From the NCBI GenBank assembly GCA_011033025.1, contig WFMF01000445.1, positions 80,937 to 144,936 on the forward strand: a DNA stretch of 64,000 nucleotides, in the 5' to 3' direction. The first letter of the stretch is position 1; each line of letters opens with the position of its first letter. Shown piece by piece: positions 1 to 11,950 of the stretch. Both the position numbers and the translations under genes were made by a program. The notes beneath the pieces were generated by a model, which saw nothing but the letters and a program-made list of their open reading frames with translations, ran no database searches and was not told where the DNA came from. Source of the DNA: Beroe forskalii. Taxonomy: Eukaryota > Ctenophora > Nuda > Beroida > Beroidae.

Positions 1-3000
1 ACCTCCTCGTCGACCTTGTCAGCCCGGACGGCAGGTGGCTGTTTCCGCTTGAAGAAGCCACACTTCCACAGGATGAGGACGAGAAGGATGAGCAGGAGGA
101 GACCACCGATAACGGATCCGATGATGATCCACAGCAGGTTACGACTAGTGATCTGAGAAGGAGTGATCTAGTGCACGTTAGGGGACAGCGATTTAGATAT
201 AACTTATGAAGGTTTCGATATGACAGAATTCATGGAGTATTTGCTTCGCATAAACATTGATCAAAACTGTACTTTCATCAACCAACCGAGGCATTAAAAA
301 CTCACATAATTCAAGTAAACTCACCTTTGAAGGGAATAGCTCTGAGGTCGCGGAAGCTGAGTTCTTTATCGGCAAGACAAATGCGTCCTTCCACAAGCCA
401 GCTCCCCCTATCTCAGCGTAAGAAGTGACAGTGATGCCTTCACTGCCGTACAGATTAGCTTCATGGACCTGAGAGAGGGAGGACTAGACTGAGGGGGATT
501 GTTCAGGTGTGGGATACCACAGGGGAGGGGGAAACTAAAGCGGGAAATGTGGGCATCAGGTAACTCTCTTAGGGTGTGAAAAGGGGCAGAATGAGAAGAC
601 ACGACTTAGGTTGGAGAACCAATACAATATGTCCTCTAAACCAAGCGACCCTCGTTCTCTGGTCTACACTCACCCGGCCCCGCAGTGTTATCTTGAAGCC
701 GTGCGTGTACACGTCCCCAGGGAGGATCTTCTCGAAGTTGCAGGATATCTTCTTGCAGAGTTCAGGGGTGAGGGCACAGTTCAAACTCTCGAGCTCGTTC
801 TCCGCATCCCGCTCCTGATACAAGATGAAAGATAGTTAAAACTAGTTACGGTATGTAACATAGCTGCAGATGCAGGGCAAATTTCAAGACAGAAATAACA
901 TGAAAATACTGCGAACAATATAACTGGGTTCGATCACATGTACCTGCAATGAGAGCAGATCACGTCTCAACATTTCATGATTTCCTCACCCAAAAAAAGC
1001 TATGGCCCCAGCTTTCTACCGTCTAGATCTTACCTGTAAAGGCAGGACGAGTCCGTCCACCAGGGTTAGTGACTTCCTGGTCTCCTCGTAGGGGTACCAG
1101 GTGCTATTATCGAAGGTACAGTAGTGCTGTACATCTGTAGCAATGCGCGTTGTCAGGTTGTACAGTGGCACGATGTACAGCTTCTGTTCCGTTACTTGTT
1201 GAGGCCAGTATATGTCTATCGTTATGTTGGGGATGGCGGCTTCTTCGGAGTAGTCACTCAGTGCGATCGTGTAATCGTGTTTGGGAAGAAAGAGGTTTTA
1301 GTGTCAGGCAATTGAGCAAATATTCGAAAGTTTGGTTCTTGTTTTATTTAGAGATTATTTGGTAATTGAAAGTAAAAATGATGAATTGGTATAAATGATC
1401 CAAAAAAAATCATGATAAGTTCCCTAATTAATTAAAGTAGAACAATAAAGCAAGAACTCATAATATCTCACTTTACGAGGACATCTGGAGATCCAATAGC
1501 TCTGTTAACCACGGTGTACTGATTGTTAAATGGCACCTTAGCCCTGTTAGAACCACCATTAATAATCAGATCAGCCAGCCGGCCAACATGTACCACAGCT
1601 TCCACGTTATTATTCGACAAATCACTGTCGACCGTCGGGTCCTTCACTATCGTATCAACCGAAAACACCAAATCCGTGACTTCTGTGATCAGGGAAATGT
1701 CGAAGGTGAGGTAGAATGTCTGACTCCTGATCGAATCCTCGTTGATAGGGCCCTCGTTGAGAAGGTGGCACTCCACAAACGAGCCCCTGACTGTTCACTT
1801 TAAGGTGCTCCCCCTTGTAATCGTTATAGACAACGTTCTCAGGAAGGGAAACGTTAACAACGATATCATACGCGTAGTTAAACTCCTCGGCAGTGCCGAT
1901 GTTGGAAACTGTTATCTTTTTAGTGATGGATTTGACGTAGAAAAACACCACTTCTGGGTACAGGTCTTGTTCGGCAAATAGCGTCTTCTCATCGACGTCG
2001 ACCTTCATGTCGACATCACATATACCAGTCTCTGGGTGACATTCCGACTGAATTGTGAGGTTTGTCTCAGCAGCCTTGATCAGCCCTTGGTCTAGAATAA
2101 GAGAAGTAAGGCCCAGTACATCATCGAGCCTTGCATCAAACATCACTGCCATAGGTTGGACATTGCCCGTCGAGTTATCGTAGGAAATGTCGATAGGGCC
2201 CAAGCACGGTTTGTTGGGAGTTGTCGGCACATCCAGTTTCCCGTTCCAAACGCTGGACTTAGAGCCGTTCTCAAAGATGAAGTTGACGCGGGAAAAACCG
2301 TCGCCAGTGTCGAGTTTGATTTCAAAGATCACAGGCAGGTTTGCAGTGGTTAACTTTCCTCCCTCAATATTGGCCTCATACTCCATGCACACCTGGAATA
2401 GAATGAAGAGTTTTAAAGCCAAGGCCCAAGTAACAGGTTTAAACAAACTGTCGGTTGAAAGTTGGTTTTTTAAAACAATTTAAGATAAGTTTTTATGAGA
2501 AGCAGCATAAAACACGGTAAAATCAGCATACAAAGACTTACCTGCAAGTTGGTAGTCTGATGTGTTTTGTTGAACTTTTGGAACAGGAAATCGAGAGTGG
2601 GTTCAACTTTAATGATACTCTTGCTCCGGATGAAAGCAGCGTGTCCAGACCTGTAGGCCCCAATAACGACATCGTTATACCCATTGCCGTCCATGTCCTG
2701 ACCACCAGAGATACTCCATCCGAAGGTGGAGAGTCCGTCCTGTACGTTGAGTGCCGAAGGTTTGATGACCTGGGAGTATTGCGGCTGGAGACCTGCCTCA
2801 CTGCCAAGGTACAGGAACACTGCACCAGCACCATCATCATGGTATGGGGCTCCCACAAACACGTCCATGTAGCTGTCCTCGTTCATGTCTCCGGCAGCTG
2901 CTAGTGAGAAACCAAATGCAGCGCCCTCCTGCTTACCAGTGATCATTGCTGGTTTGTTTAAATCGTCCAGTTTCTCGAGCTCATTTGATCCTTTCATGAT

Positions 3001-5242
3001 GTATATCCGACCTGAAAGTGATTGAAGGTATTAAGCAAGGGACGAGGGTAATCAAGAAAATTAGTAATGCCTCACAAACACTGATTTTTTCTTGCAGACC
3101 AATTAAGAAAGCTATTATTCTGAATAGAAAGGTATCACATCTACTTACTATGGCTCAAACAATAATCACTCTTAGTTTTCTCAGTAAGAATGTAGAGCAA
3201 CAGGAAAAACATCTTACAAAGAACATACCTGAATCTGCAATGATATCACCGTTACCAGTATTGTAGGAGTACCAAGGGGCTCCTATAATCAAATCATCAT
3301 ATCCATCAGCATTTACATCTGTACAGGCCAGGCTGTGTCCAAAATAGCTGCCCATTTGCTCGCCAGAGTATGTAGTATGGAAGGTTACATCGTCATAAGG
3401 GTATTTGTATGGAGCAAATTCATATGTTTCTCTCCCTTTTGGTGCCATCTTTGAGTAAAATTTTACCTAGATATAATCATCACAAGTTACAACAAGATCG
3501 ATAAAAAACTTTGCTTACTTAAAACTTTGTTTACCTAGCTATTAGGGATGTTCATTTACAGGAAACATCTTTTTCATCAAATGCTCAGATAATTTAAAAT
3601 GTGAATGCGATTAAAAATTTGCCTTGGGGATCATAATCCATTAGGCACCTGCATTGTTCAGCATTGTTCAAATGAATTGATCAATTGAAAAACGCACACA
3701 ATTGCTCACGCTTGCTGTTTGGCGAGGATGTCATCATAAATTGTTTTAATATGCTTGTTTTTCATTTGATCAGTCCATTCAATCGACGTGGAATGATAAA
3801 ACCACCTTAGGCATCCAATCTCCAATCAAAGTGAAAAACAGATAATATATACCTCTCCTTTGTAGGTGCTGCCTCTGGGACCTCCCAATATTATTTCCTG
3901 CCCATTAGCTTCTATCCCATCCATATTACATATAACTGAGCTGTATCCAATGTACTTGTTCATTTCATAGTCATCCTCTGGCTCATCTATTGGTTTCATC
4001 TCCTTGTATTTGTTTGTGGGTTTGCTTAAGTCGTAGAAAAATGCCCCACCCAAAGACTTCTGTCTGCCTGGTGCTCCTGAATATATGATGCAACATAAGC
4101 TTAAAAACATTCCAGTTAAAAGAATCATAACACTTATATGTATGGGTTAATGGTCATAATATATATACCTGAAGGGATAGATAACAAGATTGAATTGAGA
4201 TAATTTCTATGTATAGTTCAGAGTATAAGCAAAGAAAACTTATCTTATGCAATGAGGGCTACCATAATAACATACCAATTACAAGATCATCACCACTGAT
4301 TGCAACTGCCATTCCAGCTTCACAAAACCCATAGCTCTCATAACCAGAGTCTCGATTATTATCACATGGAACAAGGACTCTTGCTTCAAAGTTTTCAAAG
4401 TCCTTGTCTGCCTGATAATATTGGGTTAATGAACAAAACTTAAAACAATATCTTTATTTCCTTTATTTATTCAACTTGCCCTTAAAGAAAAAAAATGATC
4501 TTGGCAAAGGAGTTGGAAAGAGGAAAAAAGAAATTAATTTATGTTAAATGAAAATTCTTGTTACTTGGTCTGAATTAAGTGAATACAATATTTAAGTTAC
4601 TTACCTAGGTATAAAATTATTAACTATTTCTGTAAATTACAAGTCTCACAAGACAACACTTGTCATCCTGGAGTAAAAGCTGATGATCTATTAGCAGTCT
4701 GAAATGGGTGTATGCTCTATTTCAGAATGCAAGCTAAAACTTACCACTAAGCAACGTCCAACTAACTGCTGCGGAAGTTCATCATCTAAGTAACCAACCC
4801 AATACCGGTTTTCAAACCGATGAGCACATGCAACCACATGAGATTCTGAAGTCTGAAGGGTGACACCAAGAAATTGAAGACTTTTATTTTGAGCAAGAAT
4901 GTCGAATCCATCTCCATATGCTCCTGTATCACCATAATCATCATAGTATTCATTACCACCATCATTAAATAAATCAATCTGAGTATCACACTCTACTGCT
5001 GTAGGAGACAGTTGATCAATGCCAGGAACACTACATTTATACACAGCACCACCTTTAATTATGTTGGTCTGACTTGTTTGTGCATTAGGGGACCCCACTA
5101 AAATTAATCCTTCAGATGTTGAATGGTGCAATGCTACTGTAAATCCAAATAAGCCATCGTTGCTTTTAACTATGTGCACTGATTGTGTGTCAAGGTTAAA
5201 TTGTAAGGAAACATCTAAGAGGAAGAGAAAGATGAAGATCAT
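1..5242 (-). CDS. Integrin alpha subunit (3' end cut by window edge)
   Basis: Cell-surface adhesion receptor subunit that pairs with an integrin beta chain to bind matrix ligands. Exons read on the minus strand: 4745-5242, 4276-4411, 3853-4076, 3229-3466, 2542-3011, 1472-2392, 1034-1256, 674-814, 325-468 and 1-152. All junctions are GT-AG and in phase except for one extra base inside 1472-2392. The start ATG at 5242 gives a hydrophobic signal peptide ([10 protein letters not shown]) followed by [10 protein letters not shown], the usual mature alpha-chain start. FG-GAP beta-propeller repeats carry calcium loops ([27 protein letters not shown]). No inserted I domain is seen. Thigh/calf-type sequence follows, then a membrane span ([20 protein letters not shown]) and KCGFFKRK, the hallmark that clasps the beta tail. 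About 1,048 residues lie in the window. The tail after VDEE is outside. Family assignment is very secure; the ligand class is not determinable. Confidence 0.95.
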
Positions 5243-5589
5243 AGTACTTTCTGATAACTGTGTAGCCTTTGCTCTACAATATGATACTTTCAGACATTGT
5301 CAACTCAAATATTTCATATGATTAAGATCAAATAGTTGATATTTAATCACATAGTTGATATTCACATACCTAGTTGATAATTAATAAAATAATTAATGGG
5401 GATGGATTGAAATAATTAATGGTAATAATGATAGCAATGAAAACAGCATATTCCGAAAAGGGTGACAGTGCACTAACATAACTTAAAGCATTCACATGAA
5501 ATACATTGGCAAATTAAAATCAATGGCATTTAAGCACTGTCAGGTTAAAAACAAAAACCATATATACATAAAATAAATAAGTTAAGTGA
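5243..5589. other. Integrin upstream spacer
   Basis: AT-rich gene-free DNA immediately 5' of the integrin start codon. It probably contains the promoter and 5' UTR, but I see no clear TATA box, initiator or conserved motif. The tail end of the adjoining retroelement begins at about 5560. Confidence 0.4.
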
Positions 5590-6300
5590 ATAAAATAAAT
5601 TAAGATGATTCAAATGCCAACTTAAATAAATAGCTTTTAAGAGCAGTCTTGAATATTTCAATAGTAGAACAACTTTTTAATTCTAAAGGAAGACTATTCC
5701 AAAGTTTAGGACCACTCTTCTCGAAAGAACGTTCACCATAATGTGAAATAACTCTAGGTTCATAAAGATAAATTGAGTGACTGTAATCAGCATATCTAAA
5801 CATAGACATCAAGTAACTGGGTCCAAGGCCATTTAAACATTTATAAACTAGGAGGAGTAATTTAAACTGAATTCGAAACTTTATAGGTAACCAGTGAAGT
5901 TCTTTAAGAGTTTCGCCAAGATGGTCATGCTTGTAGAGGCCCACAACAGCCTTGGCTGCTGCATTCTGAATTAACTGCAGTTGATTAATAAGTTTTCATT
6001 GATACCAAAATATAGAGCATTGCAATAGTCAAGCCTGCATACAACAATACTGTTAATGATAAGTTTCATTTGTTCATTTGAGAAGATGAACCTTTTCTTC
6101 ACAGCATTTCTGATGAGACGAAAACAGTCTCTTTTCAGAGCATTGATATGGCTGTCAAATGAGAGTCTGTTGTCTACTGTTATACCAAGATTCCTTACAC
6201 TTGAAGTAAATCTGATACAAACATTACCAGGGAGGATGATACAGTATATAATACTTATACAGTACATTATAAAATATCATTTTGTGTGTCCATTGCAACA
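5560..6300 (-). mobile_element. 5'-truncated CR1/jockey-like non-LTR retrotransposon remnant
   Basis: Two minus-strand frames (5971-6267, then 5600-5944) together read as the C-terminal part of a reverse transcriptase of the CR1/jockey type: RNLGITVDNRLSFDSHI, then RLDYCNALYFGI, ELHWLPIKFRIQFKLLLLVY, KCLNGLGPSYL and GPKLWNSLPLELK. These blocks are typical of the segment after the catalytic core. A frame change near 5960 and the absence of the YxDD core and endonuclease show that the copy is dead. The 3' end, at the low-coordinate side, is A/T-rich with AATAAA-like words. It does not encode a host gene. Confidence 0.85.
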
Positions 6301-7470
6301 AGGTAATCATCTTTAAATGAGTAGTCCTTGCATATTAACGAAACGAGATCAAGAAATGATTTTCGGATAGACATGTCATTACTGAATATCACTCCAAGAT
6401 GAAAATTAGATTAGAAATATCTTCCTTTCCTCCTTTTTCTCCTATATCATTGTAATATAACATTCCAGTGCAGTAGGCAGACAAGGAAAGTGTTAGAGTT
6501 AGGGTTAGGGGAAAAAGTTACAGTTAGGGTATCATGGCAAGTTTAATGGCAATGGTAAGTTAAACTAAAGGCCAACAGTTAAAGTTTCAGATATAAGGTT
6601 GTGCATATATATGTGAGGATAACCCCATTACTGGAGGGCTGGAAAAAGACATGCAGGATTCCTTTTCAATGTCCACTTTCTAAATGGATTCTATCAAAGG
6701 CACACAATTTTGTTTATTGAGCCCTCTGTCAATTGAAACAAGAATTACGCCTGCCGGCACAATTCTTGTTTCACCATAGTTCCTGTATGCAGGCGCTTAA
6801 TTTCCCTCCCCCATGGTGCTTGATGTAACCTTTGCATCATGATACAACACACAGTCATTTGCAGTAGGAGTATAAATATTGCTCCACTGCTGCACGCCAG
6901 AAGGACTGACACCAGAAGGACGGACAGACGCCGGATGGAGAGAGGACATTTTCGTGACTGATATTATAAAGGAGCAATCCAGGCACTTTCCAGAAATTAC
7001 AGTAGTTGTATTGCAAACCTGGACCTCATATAGACATCCTATTTCTCGCCTTCCCAAACCACGATCTCTGCCAACCCTCCTATTTGCCATTCTGTTTTAC
7101 AAAAAGCCAATGGGGATGGGAAAAATTAATAAATTGAGCAATTGAGCAATCTGCAGACATGTGTGCAAGGGATCATTCACATATTTCGTAATCAATTTTT
7201 GGCCAATTTTAACCGTGCAGCTGGCATAGTGGCGTCAGCAGGTCATACATCATACGACAAGGTGTGACTCACAGCTTGCAATAGACAGAGGGTATAAAGC
7301 CAACTTTCGTCCTAGTACTAATGGGTGTCTAAGTGCCTAACCATGGTGTGGTGAACTCAGTGTAGATCCTTGCTGTACGGCATTTTAAACAAGGAATCGA
7401 AACTGAGGGCCTCTGTACAGGACATTGCTATTGCGTCGAATGTGATTACACAGCCAAGATTTAGATTGGA
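6301..7470. other. Gene-free spacer with small hairpin
   Basis: No supported gene. It contains a short telomere-like stretch (GTTAGGGTTAGGGG) near 6497-6512 and a perfect 12-bp inverted repeat, GAAACAAGAATT at 6735-6746 with its complement at 6761-6772, around a 14-nt GC-rich loop. Overlapping open frames on both strands at 6797-7145 match no family I recognise. Confidence 0.4.
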
Positions 7471-7476
7471 CACTGT

Positions 7477-7585
7477 AGCTCTCCATATTGCATAATACCT
7501 AAAGGGATCATGTTGGTGTTCAAATACGGAGTTGGAGAAAAGTCTTGCAGATTGATGTCTTGAAGAAAGATTTCTTTTTAATTCA
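7477..7585 (+). repeat. Dispersed repeat, copy A
   Basis: This stretch of about 100 bp contains TAAAGGGATCATGTTGGTGTT and GTTGGAGAAAAGTCTTGCAG followed by ATTGATGTCTTGAAGAA. It recurs inverted at 11851-11950 and direct at 14011-14100, so it is an interspersed repeat and probably a transposon end. Confidence 0.8.
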
Positions 7586-7720
7586 AATATATAAATGGTA
7601 TTGATTAATTAATTAATAAATAAATCTACAAGAAACATGCTCCTTCTTGCCAGCAAAATGTATGGTACTATAATAATGTACTATAACACGACTCTGCGAG
7701 TTGTGGCTCGCACGAGGGGG

Positions 7721-8030
7721 TCAGACAACGCCTGACAACTAGCTAAACACGTACACGTATATCCCTGTTCCCGTTGCTTGGCGCGCTTCCTCAGGGAAGC
7801 GCCCGCGCCGCGGCGCCGCGCGCGCGTACAGACACCTATGCGGGCTTAGGAAGCCGCGCGCGTACTTGCTAAACACGTATATCCCTCAATCCCTGTGTGG
7901 CTCGTGCGGCGCGCTTCCCCAGCGCGCGGCCCGGCGCGTACACACACCTATGCGGGCTTAGGAACGCGCGTACACACAATTATGCGGGCTTAGGAAGCTA
8001 AACAGGGATATAAGTGTTTAGCTGTTAGCA
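7721..8030. mobile_element. GC-rich foldback (MITE-like) element
   Basis: A block of about 300 bp, very GC- and CpG-rich, in otherwise AT-rich DNA. The ends form an inverted repeat: AGCTAAACACGTACACGTAT-ATCCCTGTT on the left and AACAGGGATATAAGTGTTTAGCT on the right. Inside are three copies of TATGCGGGCTTAGGAA and nested GCGCGC palindromes. No coding potential. Related pieces lie at 10000-10065 and 61380-61800. Confidence 0.75.
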
Positions 8031-8490
8031 ATGTCAATACATACATACTATGTGATATATTTGTCCATCGATGATAGGCTATAAGTGCAAGTGCAAGCTA
8101 CACAAATGAAAACCTACTAACGTTATATGATTTAACCCTTTCCTGGGTTACATACACTTTTTTTCCGTTTGCAACAGGATATTTCGTATTTCCGAGTGTT
8201 GTGCACTAGGGATGGGAAATAATTTATTAATTAATCACATGACACTCCTAATTGTGAGAATGTGAGCCCAATATACAACTTATTGCTCATGTTAACATTT
8301 TTGAATTTTTTATTATTTTAATTTGATTTAATAAAGATAACTTATAACTAAATTTAATTTAATTTGGAACTAATGGTTTATACCCACAAGCTGCACAATA
8401 ATCCCATGTAAACAAATATTCTTTAAGGTGAATCTGACATTCCCCTAACCAGGGGTGTCGCGTAACCAGGGTCCTGGTTAGGGCAAAATC
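8031..8490. other. Gene-free AT-rich spacer
   Basis: No gene, RNA or repeat structure that I can support. AT-rich filler between the GC-rich foldback element and the reverse-transcriptase fragment. Confidence 0.4.
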
Positions 8491-8504
8491 TGACAGAGCA
8501 GCCA

Positions 8505-8645
8505 CTTATCTTTAACTCTTCATACCTTCATGACCTACAATGGGATTGCAATATTAATAAATGTATAAAAGATGCTAATAGATCAATAGCTTGGATTAGC
8601 AGAAATGTTATAGATAAAGACATTGATATTATCTGTATCTTCAGA
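8505..8645 (+). mobile_element. Short reverse-transcriptase fragment
   Basis: The plus strand translates to DLQWDCNINKCIKDANRSIA followed by WISRNVIDKD. This resembles the dLxWxxHI...KANrxxgxIxRN block just after the catalytic core of CR1/jockey-like reverse transcriptases. The fragment could be the missing upstream part of the similar remnant at 10035-10640, separated by later insertions. Assignment rests on short motifs only. Confidence 0.45.
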
Positions 8646-8734
8646 TATCAATATTATCTTCAGATATCAATATTAAGCTTTCAGATGCTAAACTTTACCT
8701 TAATTATTCAAGTTATCATCCCAGGCAAATTTTC

Positions 8735-9420
8735 CCATCAATAATAATCTATTCACAAGGACTTAGGTATAAAAGAATTATCAATGACCCTATTAAGCTC
8801 TTTAGAAGGCTGGATGATCTCAAACATTGTTTTTATAAATCAGGCTACCCTAAAAAACTGGTCAATAATATTCTGGATGATGTAGCACAAGACCTAGATA
8901 CTTAGAGTATAACTCTGATAACAAATCAACTCCAAATCCAGTCTTGTGGATCCAAACTTTTGGGCCAGTCACCAACCAATTGAAAAAGATTGTCAAAGAA
9001 GCTAACCAGTGCTTGTCAGATAGCCCAGCTTGGGATAAGGCCAAAAGGTGATAGGTCTTGTTAGCAGAAGAGCCCAAAATTTAGGTGATATCATTCTGAG
9101 AAGAAAGAAATTTGCTTTAACATGTGAGTCTGAACTGTTGGGAACTCAGAGATGCACCCCTTGTTAAAATCAGCACATAGACGTGGTAGACCTTAAGCCT
9201 CTTGTGTACTTATGTCAGATAATGCAGATATCACATCCTCAGCTTCAGGAAAAACTTACAGAACTCCTTCAGCAAATTGTAAATCACGTAATGTTGTAGG
9301 CTTATGACCATGAGACCATTGGGTCTCAACAAAGAGAAACCATGTGGAATTATGAACTCTGTCAGTTCCATGTTGAAAAGATCGCTGGGTCTTATAACTC
9401 AGCGTTAAGAACATTTTTTT
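8735..9420 (+). mobile_element. Decayed Penelope-like retroelement fragment
   Basis: Broken plus-strand frames give SQGLRYKRIINDPIKLFRRL, FYKSGYPKKLVNNIL, then GDIILRRKKFAL, GTQRCTPC, and TSSASGKTYRTPSANCKSRN followed by VV. This order (reverse-transcriptase tail, cysteine-rich linker, start of a GIY-YIG endonuclease) matches Penelope-like elements as I know them from other animals. Several stops and frame changes interrupt it, and the catalytic GIY-YIG core is not recognisable. Host genes do not carry this arrangement. Confidence 0.65.
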
Positions 9421-9588
9421 ATTATTAGTATTGATATGAATCATATTCATTTTAAGGGAATTTAGGTAATTAATTGTGCTAGTTGATACTCACTTTCTTT
9501 ATTTTTATTGTTATTCATAAGCATCAATTCTAATTTGAATAATTTCTATTTTCCATTTTTAGTTATTTTTAAAGATTAATTCAGGCAG

Positions 9589-9591
<3 letters not shown>

Positions 9592-9620
<29 letters not shown>
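9592..9620. repeat. Poly-T tract
   Basis: Twenty-nine consecutive T residues. On the minus strand it would be a poly-A tail, consistent with the 3' end of a retroposed copy, but no matching retrogene is visible beside it. Confidence 0.9.
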
Positions 9621-9625
<5 letters not shown>

Positions 9626-9994
9626 CCCCAACCTTTCATAATTTGAGTTTTTAACTTTGTTTGTATATATGCTATTTTAATACATTGCAAATTAGATTTG
9701 CTAATTAGAAATTTCATTTTATATGAAAGTTAGGGACCATTCACTTATCTTCAACTTTTCATAATAATTTATTATCAGATTCCAATCTTAATGATATCAT
9801 ATATTTTCACTATAAGTAGCTTTACTTTAATTGTCTCAGGATGTGTTGAGGCTGCTCCTCGGAGATCCTGAAGATGATTCATAGCTTTTCATAAAGTCAA
9901 TCTTAAAGTTATGAATCGAAACTGTCAGTTGATATTGTGGAGTAGTTATTTGGCTTGAATCATTATTGTTACTTTCAATGAAAGACAGCAGTTT

Positions 9995-10065
9995 TATTAT
10001 TCCTAAGCCCGCATAGGTGTATTATGCAGCGCCCTTGCTGAGCCACACAAGGGATATCGTGTTTA
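9995..10065. mobile_element. Fragment of the GC-rich foldback family
   Basis: Contains TTCCTAAGCCCGCATAGGTG, the inverse of the motif repeated in the element at 7721-8030, followed by AAGGGATATCGTGTTTAGC, which resembles that element's terminus. It lies directly against the reverse-transcriptase fragment that follows. Confidence 0.6.
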
Positions 10066-10640
10066 GCAAACTAGAATACTGTGTGCAAATTTGTAGTCCC
10101 ACCGCTCACCACAGGGTGGGAATTGGGGTACCATCTTGGAGCTGGAAGGGAGTCCAGCGTCGTTTCACTAGACTTATTAATGGCATAGGTACACTTCCTT
10201 ACAGTGAAGGCGGTTGGAAAGGCTTAAATTAACAACATTAGCTGAAAGGAGAATAAGAGGAGATCTCATAGAAACATTCAAAGTTGTTAATAATAAGGTC
10301 AGTATGGTCAGAACTTGTTTAAACTTGGAAGAAGTAGAAGAAATCTATTGATGCCTAGAACAAACTCAGGTGTTAATTTGTTAAAGAGATGTTAATAGAT
10401 TGAATGATAATTTTATTTCAGAGAGAGTTAGATCTTATTGGAATAATCTTCCTAAATCTGTGAGAGAAGCTTCTGATGTTAACCACTTTAAAACTAGTTT
10501 GGAGTACTATAAAAAGGAAACTGATACTCTTAGTCATGACAATTTCTGGCATATTTCTTCATTGGTATTGGAAAAAATAGAAGGGAGCAATTATTTGACA
10601 AATAAGGTGAAATTTATTTGCAATTTTAATTTCTAACCTT
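10035..10640 (+). mobile_element. CR1/jockey-like reverse-transcriptase C-terminal fragment
   Basis: Three plus-strand frames read SKLEYCVQICSP, VQRRFTRLINGIGTLPYSE, RRIRGDLIETFKVVNNK and, at 10400-10636, FISERVRSYWNNLPKSVREA with VNHFKTSLEYY. This is the standard C-terminal sequence of CR1/jockey-type elements (RSRLEYC...VQRRATRLI...RRxRGDLIexfKilN...FfsnRvvxxWNxLP). Frameshifts between the blocks and the missing catalytic core mark a dead copy. It belongs to a different subfamily from the minus-strand fragment at 5560-6300. Confidence 0.85.
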
Positions 10641-11850
10641 CAATAATGCATAATATTTTAGTGCTGAGGGGTTTTTTAATTTTTAACCTTAATTTATAAT
10701 TGAATTATTGACTTGGGCACGTCATTTCATTTATGCAGCCTGACCTTGGCAAGTCACTAAAATGCAACTTTATTCTGTAAATATGTTCAGTTTAAACCTA
10801 CAGTATGTACTATTTTAAGAGGGTACACATTATTTATGTTTGAGAAAAAAAACAATTTTGGCCTCTTCTGATATGGTTTTACATATATGTATAGATAGTC
10901 CTTTGGGGGTGGCCCTTTCAACAGTCTTAATGATTGCCTTGGTGCTTTCCCTCAGCACAACCTGAGAAGCCTCCTTTATAATTAGAAGCAGTATATATTT
11001 TATCCAATTGTGCTGTAAAACATATAATTGAATTGAATTGAATTGAATGAGTATTTAAGAAGTAACCCATATGTGGCTAAAAGAAAAGGAATAAACATTA
11101 GTTATTGATTGGAAAGCTTGTAATGTTGTTTTTAAAGGCTCAATAGTAATTCTTTAAGTTATTATTCAACTGCTTAAATTATTTGGTAATTCATATTGAC
11201 AGAAGTTACTTTTTATCACACTGTGAATGTATATTTTGGTTTTTGATGTTTTATTTATTTTCATGGTTATCACAAGGTCTGCATGAAGTTTTTGCTTTCT
11301 ATCCAGTTTTAATTGTTATTTCACTGCTATCTCATAAAACTATCAACAGTTCTAGATTAATTCTGTTATTTGATTTTTAAATGCTCTTGAAAATTGAATA
11401 AATGGACACCTGGGTTAAAAGGTGTGTTTTTTTAGTGGAAGCTATTGTTTTGATATAATGAAAGGAAGCGTGATGGTTTAATACCATAATTTATTCTATT
11501 CTATTCTATTCTATTCTTAATTTATCTATTGGCTTCTCAAACCTCAGGCTTGCCTTAACTTTGCATATTTTGTTTTGGTTCATACAATAGCCCCAGCAAG
11601 TATGATTCCTATGCCCCGGAATATGCTATTATTGGCTGCATGTGAGATTACACCTGACACCATGGGGTAGTTGTTGACCACTCAGCCTGAATTACTCGGA
11701 AATTAACGTTTATTGGTCCAAAATCTGTTCTCAGGATAACAAGGCAGCAACTAACCATGATATTCCCATCCTTGATAATTTTATTTTACTTGTACGATCT
11801 CTATGTTTGTAAAAATGGCATGAAATTTAAATATCTTGTTTTCTTCAAAA
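10641..11850. other. Gene-free spacer with microsatellites
   Basis: No gene recognised. It holds a pentanucleotide tract (AATTG)n at about 11026-11048 and another (ATTCT)n at about 11486-11514. An open frame at 11183-11380 is hydrophobic but matches no family and has no supporting splice pattern. Confidence 0.5.
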
Positions 11851-11950
11851 AGAAATCTTTCTTAATTCTTCAAGATATCAATCTGCAAGAGTTTTCTCCA
11901 ACTCTGTACTTGAACACCAACATGATCCCTTAAGGTAATGCAATGCAGTA
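11851..11950 (-). repeat. Dispersed repeat, copy B (inverted)
   Basis: Reverse complement of the repeats at 7477-7585 and 14011-14100. It shares the GGGATCATGTTGGTGTTCAA and TTGGAGAAAACTCTTGCAGA blocks on the minus strand. Confidence 0.8.

Noticed and set aside
6797..7145. Overlapping open frames as a host gene
   Set aside because: Both strands are open, no known motifs, no splice pattern, and the stretch lies within repeat-rich DNA.
11183..11380. Hydrophobic open frame as the missing signal-peptide exon of the phosphatase
   Set aside because: No convincing donor in the right phase, and the sequence looks like AT-rich noise.
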